Assembly (NCBI GenBank): GCA_023401045.1
Contig: JAEXEM010000137.1
Span: forward strand, 1 to 5,237
Source of the DNA: Actinomycetes bacterium
GTDB lineage: Bacteria > Actinomycetota > Actinomycetes > Actinomycetales > Cellulomonadaceae
Reading direction: 5' to 3'
Length of the DNA: 5,237 nt
The position numbers were made by a program, and so were the translations under genes. How positions within the stretch are numbered: the first letter of the stretch is position 1; every line of letters starts with the position of its first letter. Shown piece by piece: positions 1-5,237 of the stretch. The notes under the pieces are model-generated. The model ran no database searches. It had not been told where the DNA came from and was given only the letters and a program-made list of their open reading frames with translations.

Positions 1-42
1 CCACCCACCCGCGCGGTACGCGACGCGCCGGACCTGCCGTGA
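1..42 (+). CDS. Possible C-terminal tail of an upstream gene (partial)
   Basis: Frame 1 is open from the window edge to a TGA at 40-42 and would encode the 13-residue tail PPTRAVRDAPDLP. The TGA overlaps the GTG start of the next gene in a GTGA arrangement, the same geometry seen at the other same-strand junctions of this window. That is the main reason to believe in a preceding co-directional gene. Thirteen codons are too few to judge coding potential or to name a product, and a chance open frame at this GC content is quite possible. Confidence 0.35.
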   Translation, partial: PPTRAVRDAPDLP

Positions 43-1271
43 CCGGCCCCGCGCACCACGCGTCGGACCGCGGCAGGGCACCGCGCGACGACGGGTCGAT
101 GCTCACCGGGTCGCACGGACCACCGCGGCCCGTCGACGTCGCCGCAGGTCCCGAGCACGCGCCGGGGACGCCGGCCGGCCGCTGGTCGTTCGCCCGCAGC
201 AGCGGCCTCGCCCTCGTGGCGTACCTCGGGACGCGCGCGCTCACGCTGGTGGCGATCGACCTGGCGCGACGGCAGCAGGACCTCACCTGGACCCGCGCCC
301 TCGCCCCGTGGGACGGCCCGTTCTACCTGTCGATCGCCCAGCACGGGTACCCCGACGCCGTCCCCCCGCCGGACCGCCCCGACGAGGCGACGGCTGCGTT
401 CTTCCCGCTGTTCCCCCTCGTGGTCCGAGGGCTGTCCGAGGTGAGCGGCGCACCGCTCGTCGCCACGGGGATCGTCCTCAACCTGCTGCTCGGCGCGGCC
501 GCCGTGCTCGCGGTCCTCGCCGCCGGGCGCGACCTGCTGCCGGCCCGGTCGGCCCTGCTCGCCACGCTCCTGCTCGTCGCGATGCCCGGCTCGGCGACGT
601 TCTCCCTCTTCATGGCGGACCCGCTCTTCGTCGCGCTCGCCGCGAGCTGCCTGCTGCTGCTCACCCGGCGCCGCTGGGCGGCCGCATGCCTCGTCGCCGC
701 GGCAGCCACGGCCACCCGACCCAACGCCGTCGGGCTGGTCGCCGCGGCCGCCGTCGCGTCGTTCCTCGCGGTCCGACGCGACCGTGACCTCACGAGCCTG
801 GTCGCGCCGCTGCTCGCGCCCCTCGGCACGCTGGGCTACTGGGGCTACCTGTGGTGGCACACCGGCAGGCCGGACACGTGGTTCGTCGTGCAGGACCGGT
901 TCTGGCACCAGCAGCTCGACCTCGGCGTGCAGTTCGCGTACATCGTCACGGGGTTCTCCGACCTGGTCCACGACCACACGTACCTCGTCATGTGGTCCGG
1001 CTTCGGCTGGCTGGCGCTGGTCGGCTGGGCGGTGTGGCGCGGTGCGCGCCTCCCCGCGGTCCCGACCGCCTACACGCTCGTCCTGCTCGCGCAGATGCTC
1101 GCGTACAGCGGCCTGGGGCCTCGTCCACGCTTCCTGCTCGCAGCGTTCCCGCTGCTGTGGCTCGTCGTGCAACGGGTCGGCCCGCGCGTCGTCCTCCTGC
1201 TGTGCGTGCCCCTGCTCGCCGCCCAGGTGCTGCTCGCCTGGGCCTACACCTCGCAGTACGTGATCCCGTGA
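39..1271 (+). CDS. PIG-V-like GT-C family mannosyltransferase, integral membrane
   Basis: A 410-residue polytopic membrane protein with about ten hydrophobic segments between residues 53 and 402. Motifs match the bacterial PIG-V-like (GPI mannosyltransferase II-related) GT-C group: WDGPFYLSIAQHGYP at 91-105, FFPLFPLVVR at 121-130, MADPLF at 192-197 (in place of the usual Y-S/T-E-x-L-F), ATRPNAVGL at 225-233, a YLWWHTGRPDTWF stretch at 270-282, and PRPRFLLAAFPLL near the C-terminus at 361-373. GT-C enzymes use polyprenyl-phosphate sugars and act on the outer membrane face; D92 in the first large loop is the likely catalytic acid (inference). The sugar is probably mannose or a related hexose, but the acceptor is unknown. 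The GTG at 39 was chosen because it overlaps a TGA as GTGA. An ATG at 99 (residue 21) is a real alternative, since residues 1-48 are polar, Pro/Gly-rich and likely disordered. No strong Shine-Dalgarno is seen at either start. The stop overlaps the next gene by 4 bases. Confidence 0.82.
   Translation: MTGPAHHASDRGRAPRDDGSMLTGSHGPPRPVDVAAGPEHAPGTPAGRWSFARSSGLALVAYLGTRALTLVAIDLARRQQDLTWTRALAPWDGPFYLSIAQHGYPDAVPPPDRPDEATAAFFPLFPLVVRGLSEVSGAPLVATGIVLNLLLGAAAVLAVLAAGRDLLPARSALLATLLLVAMPGSATFSLFMADPLFVALAASCLLLLTRRRWAAACLVAAAATATRPNAVGLVAAAAVASFLAVRRDRDLTSLVAPLLAPLGTLGYWGYLWWHTGRPDTWFVVQDRFWHQQLDLGVQFAYIVTGFSDLVHDHTYLVMWSGFGWLALVGWAVWRGARLPAVPTAYTLVLLAQMLAYSGLGPRPRFLLAAFPLLWLVVQRVGPRVVLLLCVPLLAAQVLLAWAYTSQYVIP
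1268..1271 (+). promoter_or_regulatory. GTGA stop/start overlap, probable translational coupling
   Basis: The TGA (1269-1271) of the membrane mannosyltransferase lies inside the GTG start (1268-1270) of the fucosyltransferase-like gene. The 20 bases upstream hold no purine-rich Shine-Dalgarno sequence. Re-initiation by ribosomes finishing the first gene is therefore the likely way the second is translated (inference). Confidence 0.6.
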
Positions 1272-2158
1272 CGGGCCGGTCCCGCCGCCGCGGCACGGTG
1301 GTGTCGGTGATGCCGCGCCACGCCGGCCTGGGCAACCGCATGCGCGCCCTGCTCGGCGCGCGGGCGCTGGCAGAGCTCGAGCACCGTGACTTCGCGTACG
1401 TGTGGCCCACCGGCACGCCGTTCGGCGCCCACCTCACGGACCTGTGGGAGTGCGACCTGCGACGGCTGCCGACGGCGGCGCACCAGGTCCTCAGGCTGCG
1501 GTACCCCGAGCGGGACTGGTCGCTGGGCTGGCTGGAGGAGGCACGGGGCCGGCCCGTGTGGCTCGTGCGCACCGGCCACGCCCTCGTCCTGCCGGACGGT
1601 GCGCGCGCCTGGCCGGAGCTGCTGCGCGAGCTGCGCCCGTCCGGGCAGGTGGCCGACCGGGTGACGAGCGTCGCGGCGACGCTCACGGGTGAGCCGTACG
1701 TGGGGGTCATGGTCCGGGCCCACCCGGCCTCGCACACCGAGACGCTGCGGTGGTCACCCGTCGGCTGGTTCGTCGAGCGCATGCGACGCATCGAGCAGGC
1801 CACGCCCGGGGTGCGCTTCTACCTCTCGTGCGACGTCCCCGAGGTGCAGCAGGACCTCCTCGACGCCTTCCCCGGTGCCGTCGCGCAGGCCGGCAAGGGC
1901 GCCTACAACTCCCGGGCAGGGCTCGTCGCCGCCGTCGTCGACCTCTACCTCCTCGCCGGGGCGACGCACCTGCTCGGCCCGTACTTCTCGAGCTTCCCCG
2001 AGCTCGCCCGCCACCTCGCCGGGCCCGGGCTCACCCTCGAGACCTCACGCTCCGGGGAGCCTCGCGACCTGCCCCTCGTCACGGTGGCGGACCCGTTGCG
2101 GCCGCACCTCGGCCGCGCCGGCGGCCCGCCGGAGCACCCCTCGCCGCGCCTGCGGTGA
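1268..2158 (+). CDS. NodZ/FUT8-like fucosyltransferase-superfamily glycosyltransferase
   Basis: A 296-residue soluble protein without signal peptide or membrane segment, so probably cytoplasmic. It opens with a beta strand and glycine-rich loop, TVVSVMPRHAGLGNRMRALL (10-29), the G-x-G-N-R-x-R hallmark of the NodZ/FUT8/O-fucosyltransferase superfamily. The centre has VGVMVRAHPASH (about 145-156), matching the family's V-H-V/I-R segment that binds GDP-fucose. Next come a strand FYLSCDVPEV (184-193) and NSRAGLVAAVVDLYLLAGATHLLGPYFSSF (214-243), which parallels the C-terminal A-L-V-D-x-x-L-L...S-x-F block of NodZ. By family, it would transfer a sugar, classically fucose from GDP-fucose, to a glycan acceptor; the donor here is unproven. 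The usual R-R or R-H pair reads R150-A151-H152. GTG at 1268 is preferred over ATG at 1310 because the later start would remove the first beta strand. It overlaps the mannosyltransferase gene by GTGA. A longer in-frame opening back to 851 is a shadow inside that gene. Confidence 0.75.
   Translation: MTGRSRRRGTVVSVMPRHAGLGNRMRALLGARALAELEHRDFAYVWPTGTPFGAHLTDLWECDLRRLPTAAHQVLRLRYPERDWSLGWLEEARGRPVWLVRTGHALVLPDGARAWPELLRELRPSGQVADRVTSVAATLTGEPYVGVMVRAHPASHTETLRWSPVGWFVERMRRIEQATPGVRFYLSCDVPEVQQDLLDAFPGAVAQAGKGAYNSRAGLVAAVVDLYLLAGATHLLGPYFSSFPELARHLAGPGLTLETSRSGEPRDLPLVTVADPLRPHLGRAGGPPEHPSPRLR
2111..2126 (-). terminator. GC-rich stem-loop past the flippase gene, possible terminator
   Basis: A perfect 6-bp stem (GGCCGC at 2111-2116 pairing with GCGGCC at 2121-2126) encloses a 4-base loop. 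It lies 36-51 bases beyond the flippase stop codon, inside the last codons of the convergent fucosyltransferase-like gene. No T-rich tract follows on the - strand, so it would be an atypical terminator. Chance hairpins are common at this GC content. Confidence 0.2.
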
Positions 2159-2161
2159 CGC
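2159..2161. other. Three-base convergent intergenic gap
   Basis: The fucosyltransferase-like gene stops with TGA at 2156-2158 and the flippase gene stops with TGA on the other strand at 2164-2162. Only 3 bases separate the two operons, so there is no room for a conventional terminator between them and their mRNA 3' ends must overlap unless transcription ends inside coding sequence. Confidence 0.85.
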
Positions 2162-3520
2162 TCACGCCCGCTCGTCGGCACCGCGCTCGGTGGGCACCGC
2201 CGCGGGGTGCGTGCCATCCCGCTCCTCGCTGCGACGCGCCAGGTCCCGCCGGACGTACCACGCACCGGGGAGCACCTGGCAGACGAGGACCGCGAGCGCC
2301 GAGGCGAGCACAGGGCCGGCGGCACCCAGCCGCTCGACCAGCACCCAGGTGAGCGCGACGTTGCTCACGCACATGGCGAGGACCGGCACCACCTGGAACC
2401 GCAGCCCCGCCTCGTCGGTCATGTACATGCCGAGGGGGTAGAGCACCGCCTGGACGAGGACGAACGCGCACCACCCGACGACGACGAGCGACCCCAGGTG
2501 CAGCGCCCCGTCGGTGACGACGGCCTCGAGCACCGGCAGCACGAGCACGAGGCCCACGAGGGCGACGGCCGCAGCCGCCCCGAAGCCCGCGCTGAGGCGG
2601 AACGGCGACAGGGACGTCGCCTGCGCCCTCGCGCGCGTGAAGTACGGCCACAGGCTCAGCCCCGCGGAGAGCACCACCTGCATGACCAGCCCGAACATCT
2701 GCCCGGCGAACGTGTACTCGGCCAGGGCCCGAGGGGTCGACAGGTGCGAGAGGAACAGCCGGTCCGTCTGCATCGCCACCGGCATCGCGACGGACTGCAC
2801 GAGCATCGGCACGGCCGTCGCCGCGACGGCGACCCCGGGCACGGACCGCACGCGCGGCACGTCCCGCACCGCCCGCCCCACCTGGGGCGCCACGAGCCGG
2901 GCGGCCACCGCCAGCACGACCGCCGAGACGAGGGACGCCGCGACGTACGAGGCGAGCGCCACGTACTCGCCCCCGGCGCTGCCGAGCACCGTCAGCGCGA
3001 GGACGCCGGCGAGGAACAGGGGCGAGACCAGGCCCTGCAGCACCGTCTGCGTCGCCGTGCGCCGCAGCCCGACGAGGATGCGGCTGCCCACCCCCAGCGG
3101 CAGCGACAGCCCGAACAGCGCGAGGCAGAGCGTCGCGACGACGTCACCGCCGGGCATGAGGCCGGCGCCGAGGATCGTCGGCCACCACCCGAGCAGCTGC
3201 AGCACCACGCACAGCACGGCGACGAGCACGCCCGAGACCGTGAGCACACGGAACGCCGTGGTGAGGACACGGCGCACCCGGCGGGCCCGCGCCGGGTCGT
3301 CGGCGTGGGCGACGGCGTTGAGCACGACCGCGCCGATGCCGAGGTCGGCGAAGGGCAACAGGTTCCGCAGCCCGTTGAGCAGGCCGTACTGGGCGTACGC
3401 CGCCACGCCGAACTGCTCGATGACGACCCGCGTCGTCACGATGCCGAGCAGGCCGCCGAGCGCGACCACCCCGGCCCGCGCCCCGGCCGTGCGCAGCACG
3501 TCCTGCCAGACGCCCTTCAC
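2162..3520 (-). CDS. Wzx-type polysaccharide flippase (MOP superfamily)
   Basis: A 452-residue, very hydrophobic protein with about 12-14 membrane segments, the usual size and layout for oligosaccharide flippases of the multidrug/oligosaccharidyl-lipid/polysaccharide (MOP) superfamily. Family-like features are the N-terminal helix with RVVIEQFGVAAYAQYGLLNG (31-50), LLPFADLGIGAVVLNAV (54-70), the central MQTDRLFLSHLS (250-261) with its membrane-embedded D253-R254 followed by AEYTFAGQMF (267-276), and the late LGAAGPVLASAL (398-409). Such proteins move lipid-linked glycan units from the inner to the outer face of the cell membrane. A MurJ-like or teichoic/other-lipid role cannot be excluded by eye, but pairing with a Wzy-like gene favours Wzx. 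The start is GTG at 3520-3518, overlapping the previous gene's stop as GTGA. The frame stays open upstream to 3757, but that stretch is Arg/Gly/Ala-rich, lies inside the polymerase gene and is a shadow. The tail from residue 429 is polar and probably cytoplasmic. Confidence 0.85.
   Translation of the reverse strand: MKGVWQDVLRTAGARAGVVALGGLLGIVTTRVVIEQFGVAAYAQYGLLNGLRNLLPFADLGIGAVVLNAVAHADDPARARRVRRVLTTAFRVLTVSGVLVAVLCVVLQLLGWWPTILGAGLMPGGDVVATLCLALFGLSLPLGVGSRILVGLRRTATQTVLQGLVSPLFLAGVLALTVLGSAGGEYVALASYVAASLVSAVVLAVAARLVAPQVGRAVRDVPRVRSVPGVAVAATAVPMLVQSVAMPVAMQTDRLFLSHLSTPRALAEYTFAGQMFGLVMQVVLSAGLSLWPYFTRARAQATSLSPFRLSAGFGAAAAVALVGLVLVLPVLEAVVTDGALHLGSLVVVGWCAFVLVQAVLYPLGMYMTDEAGLRFQVVPVLAMCVSNVALTWVLVERLGAAGPVLASALAVLVCQVLPGAWYVRRDLARRSEERDGTHPAAVPTERGADERA
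2181..2205 (+). terminator. GC-rich stem-loop past the glycosyltransferase gene, possible terminator
   Basis: CCGCG (2181-2185) pairs with CGCGG (2201-2205), and CGGT (2188-2191) with ACCG (2196-2199). This gives a 9-bp stem with a small internal loop and a GGGC tetraloop. It starts 22 bases after the + strand operon's last stop codon, inside the 3' end of the convergent flippase gene. No T-run follows. It mirrors the stem-loop at 2111-2126, but could be a chance product of the high GC content. Confidence 0.2.
3517..3520 (-). promoter_or_regulatory. GTGA stop/start overlap, probable translational coupling
   Basis: On the - strand the polymerase gene's TGA (3519-3517) lies within the flippase gene's GTG (3520-3518). 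The arrangement fixes the flippase start 79 codons downstream of the longest open frame and suggests that flippase synthesis depends on translation of the polymerase gene. Confidence 0.65.
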
Positions 3521-4782
3521 GGCGGCCCCCGCACCGCCGTCGGCGACCCGACGACCGCGAGTGCGGTGGCGAGGACCATGACGGCGACCGACGTGGAGAA
3601 CAGCGGGCTGAACAGCAGGTCCCACACGACCAGCGCCGTGACGAAGACGACGAGGGCCGACGCCTGCCGGCGGGCGAGCGCACGCACGAGACCGGCGACC
3701 GCGACCCCGGTGACCGTGAGCGCCAGCAGCGCCCCCGCCGGACCGAGACGCACCCACAGGTCCCCGAGCACCGAGTGGACCTCGAAGCCGGATCCGAACA
3801 GGTACGTCTCGACGTACCTGTTGTCGGGGTCGTACCCGAGCCCCGCCATGCCGGACTTGGCCGTCAGCAGGTCGTCGTGGTTCGGCGCGAGCCCCATGCC
3901 GTAGCCCCAGGGCTGCGCCGCGAGCAGCGCGGCCGTGGCCCCCATCTCCGGTCGCGCACCGACGAGGACCGAACCGGCGGTGTCGATCTGGGCCTGCGTC
4001 CGGGCGCGGGAGCTCTCACCGAAGACGCCCTCGACGAGCATCGCCTGGATCGAGAAGTAGGCGACGACGCAGACCAGCACGAGCTGGACGGCGGTGCGGA
4101 GCGAGGACGACCGCGGCACGGCGGCGGCGACGACCCGCTGCCACGCGAGCACGGCCGCCGTCACCACGAGGAGGGACGCCGCGGAGCGGCTGTCGTTGGC
4201 GGCCGAGACCCATGCCAGCGCGAGGACCAGCGCGACCTGCACGAGCACCGACGTGACCGACAGGCAGGCACCGAGCACGAGGAGGGTCACGGGGACCGAC
4301 AGCTCGTACTTCCACGCGTTGGTGCCCGGGTCGAGCCGGGGCAGTCGGGAGGCGAGCATGCCTGCCGCGTAGAGCATGACGACGGCGCGGGCGCCCAGCA
4401 GGCCGTGGGCCCAGACGAGGACGCCGGCGGACGTGACGACGACGAGGACGGCCGCGGTCGTCGTCCGCGCACCGAGCGGGTCCGGCGCGCGCACCCAGGC
4501 ACCACCGAGGGTGAGGTAGGCGCCGCACAGCAACGCCAGCACCGCGACGACGAGCAGCGCCCGCCCTGCCCGGTACCGCCACCAGACCGGCAGCCACACC
4601 GGCAGCAGCACGAGCGCGACCAGCATGCCGAGGGTGAGTCCGACAGCGAGCTGCGCCCAGAACCCGACGCCGAGGCAGGCGAGCACGGCGACGGTCCGGT
4701 CGAGCGAGCTCCCGGCCCGCCGCCGGTCGCCCGGCGCCGACGCCTCCACCGCGAGCGCCGCCCCACGGGGCGCGGCGCTCAC
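3517..4782 (-). CDS. O-antigen polymerase/ligase-like (Wzy/WaaL) membrane protein
   Basis: A 421-residue protein with a polar N-terminus (1-28) and about 10-12 hydrophobic segments from residue 29 to 412. Between two helix blocks sits a large polar loop (about 250-340), the expected extracytoplasmic loop of the O-antigen polymerase/ligase (Wzy_C) superfamily. It contains SSRARTQAQ (257-265), a glycine-rich QPWGYGMGLAP (290-300) resembling the P-x-G-x-G segment of the family, and EVHSVLGDLWVRLGPAGALLAL (334-355). The last matches the conserved His-Ser/Asn plus helix ending in G-x-x-G; H336 and Arg residues 259, 261, 277 and 322 are candidate catalytic or glycan-binding positions (inference). 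ANDSRSAASLL (195-205) fits the T/S-x-S-R-x-x family motif. Such enzymes join undecaprenyl-linked glycan units or transfer glycan to an acceptor outside the cell; which of the two applies here cannot be told. GTG at 4782 overlaps the preceding stop as GTGA. A weak GGAC lies about 8 bases upstream. Confidence 0.75.
   Translation of the reverse strand: MSAAPRGAALAVEASAPGDRRRAGSSLDRTVAVLACLGVGFWAQLAVGLTLGMLVALVLLPVWLPVWWRYRAGRALLVVAVLALLCGAYLTLGGAWVRAPDPLGARTTTAAVLVVVTSAGVLVWAHGLLGARAVVMLYAAGMLASRLPRLDPGTNAWKYELSVPVTLLVLGACLSVTSVLVQVALVLALAWVSAANDSRSAASLLVVTAAVLAWQRVVAAAVPRSSSLRTAVQLVLVCVVAYFSIQAMLVEGVFGESSRARTQAQIDTAGSVLVGARPEMGATAALLAAQPWGYGMGLAPNHDDLLTAKSGMAGLGYDPDNRYVETYLFGSGFEVHSVLGDLWVRLGPAGALLALTVTGVAVAGLVRALARRQASALVVFVTALVVWDLLFSPLFSTSVAVMVLATALAVVGSPTAVRGPP
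3526..3530 (-). promoter_or_regulatory. Possible Shine-Dalgarno sequence for the flippase gene
   Basis: On the - strand a GGGGG run lies 5 bases before the GTG at 3520, within the last codons of the polymerase gene. It supports the GTG at 3520 as the start, though a G-run of this size is not rare at this base composition. Confidence 0.4.
4779..4782 (-). promoter_or_regulatory. GTGA stop/start overlap, probable translational coupling
   Basis: On the - strand the TGA (4781-4779) of the exported-protein gene lies inside the GTG (4782-4780) that starts the polymerase-like gene. It ties the two genes into one transcription unit and supports the chosen polymerase start. Confidence 0.6.
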
Positions 4783-5237
4783 CCGGCCACGTCCGTGAAC
4801 ACGGCGGCCGGGAGTCCCGGCAGGACGTCGACGACGAGCGTGACACCCTGGCGCGCACCGTCCGGGAGCCGGAAGACGAACACGCCGCTGCCCGACGCCC
4901 CTCCCGGGAGCACGCCCCCGAACGGGCGGCCGCCCGGCTGCGCGAGCCCGACCAGCGGCGTGCGGTCGGCCTGCGTGTACGCGTTGACGGCGACGAGCGC
5001 CAGGTCGACCGGCGCGTCACCGTCGTTGGTCACCTCGACGGTGGCGCGGATCGCCGGGCCGGAGATCTCGCCCGGTGTGGTCGCCACCCCGTCGACGTGC
5101 TCCACGGAGGCGAGACGGACCGTCGTGCTCGCCGTGCGGGCGACCTCGTCGCGCCCGACCGGAGGCAGCTCGAGCGGGGCCACCGGCGCGGTGCCGGGCT
5201 CGCCCCGCCCCGCGTCCGCGGCCGGCGTCCCCGGCAC
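4779..5237 (-). CDS. C-terminal part of a probable exported beta-sandwich protein (partial)
   Basis: The frame is open to the right edge, so the N-terminus lies outside the window; the GTG at the edge is probably an internal valine codon, not a start. The visible 152 residues comprise a Pro/Ala/Gly-rich linker (about 1-33) and a domain of alternating hydrophobic and polar strands (about 35-152). The segment AIRATVEVTNDGDAPVDLALVAVNAY resembles the core of DUF4352-like or other Ig-like extracellular domains, where N-x-G-D-x-P-V marks a turn between two strands. VFVFRLPDG followed by VTLVVDV (about 118-138) would be the closing strands. There is no transmembrane segment in the visible part. A signal peptide or membrane anchor would be expected upstream (inference). 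No enzymatic motif is seen and no precise function can be given. It directly precedes the polymerase-like gene with a GTGA overlap, suggesting a surface-assembly or accessory role. Confidence 0.6.
   Translation of the reverse strand: MPGTPAADAGRGEPGTAPVAPLELPPVGRDEVARTASTTVRLASVEHVDGVATTPGEISGPAIRATVEVTNDGDAPVDLALVAVNAYTQADRTPLVGLAQPGGRPFGGVLPGGASGSGVFVFRLPDGARQGVTLVVDVLPGLPAAVFTDVAG

Noticed and set aside
851..1267. In-frame upstream extension of the fucosyltransferase-like gene
   Set aside because: The extension lies wholly inside the mannosyltransferase gene, is Arg/Ala/Pro-rich and has no family match; the GTG at 1268 gives a complete family N-terminus.
2470..2490. Short CGA/ACG trinucleotide run
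   Set aside because: It encodes a run of valines in a flippase membrane helix; codon bias explains it and it is too short to call a repeat.
2079..2651. 190-codon - strand open frame running across the convergent junction
   Set aside because: It is in a different frame from the flippase, Arg/Gly/Ala-rich with no hydrophobic pattern or motif, and overlaps both supported genes.
3521..3757. 79-codon upstream extension of the flippase gene
   Set aside because: It overlaps the polymerase gene's membrane helices in another frame and reads as Gly/Arg/Ala filler; flippases of this family begin close to the first helix, as they do from the GTG at 3520.
2207..3904. A 565-codon open frame on the + strand, opposite the flippase and polymerase genes
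   Set aside because: Its translation is a low-complexity run of Arg, His, Pro, Glu and Gly with no domain. It spans two genes that have clear membrane-protein character on the other strand, and long antisense frames are expected at this GC content.
4435..4465. 8-bp inverted repeat of GACGACGA and TCGTCGTC with a 12-base loop
   Set aside because: It lies in the middle of the polymerase coding sequence and arises from runs of Val and Thr codons (GTC and ACG types); no regulatory context is evident.

Overview
The window is very GC-rich, uses GTG starts freely, and has almost no third-position A/T in its real reading frames. This points to a high-GC actinobacterium; a Micrococcales member such as a Cellulomonas relative is a guess from base composition and protein style, not a demonstrated identity. 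Essentially every base is coding: five genes can be supported, one of them cut by the right edge, plus a possible 13-codon tail of a gene ending at the left edge. No rRNA, tRNA, CRISPR array, insertion sequence or long repeat was seen.

Layout: two gene strings converge near the middle. On the + strand, a possible upstream gene tail (ending at 42) is followed by a PIG-V-like GT-C membrane mannosyltransferase (39-1271) and a soluble NodZ/FUT8-like fucosyltransferase-superfamily enzyme (1268-2158). On the - strand, reading right to left, the C-terminal part of a probable exported beta-sandwich protein (4779 to beyond 5237) is followed by a Wzy/WaaL-type O-antigen polymerase or ligase (3517-4782) and a Wzx-type polysaccharide flippase (2162-3520). 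The two strings meet tail to tail with only 3 bp between stop codons.

Taken together this looks like one end of a cell-surface or exopolysaccharide locus of the Wzx/Wzy type. The soluble glycosyltransferase would add a sugar (possibly fucose) on the cytoplasmic face, the flippase would move the lipid-linked oligosaccharide outward, and the polymerase or ligase would join units outside. The GT-C enzyme would decorate the glycan outside from a polyprenyl-phosphate sugar, and the exported protein may assist at the surface. Family assignments rest on motifs read by eye; the sugar, polymer and pathway order are inference.

Two structural points stand out. Every same-strand gene junction that can be seen is a 4-base GTGA overlap (stop TGA inside start GTG), which suggests translational coupling along both strings. 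At the convergent junction, short GC-rich stem-loops lie just inside the 3' end of each opposing gene, where transcription of the two operons would have to stop.
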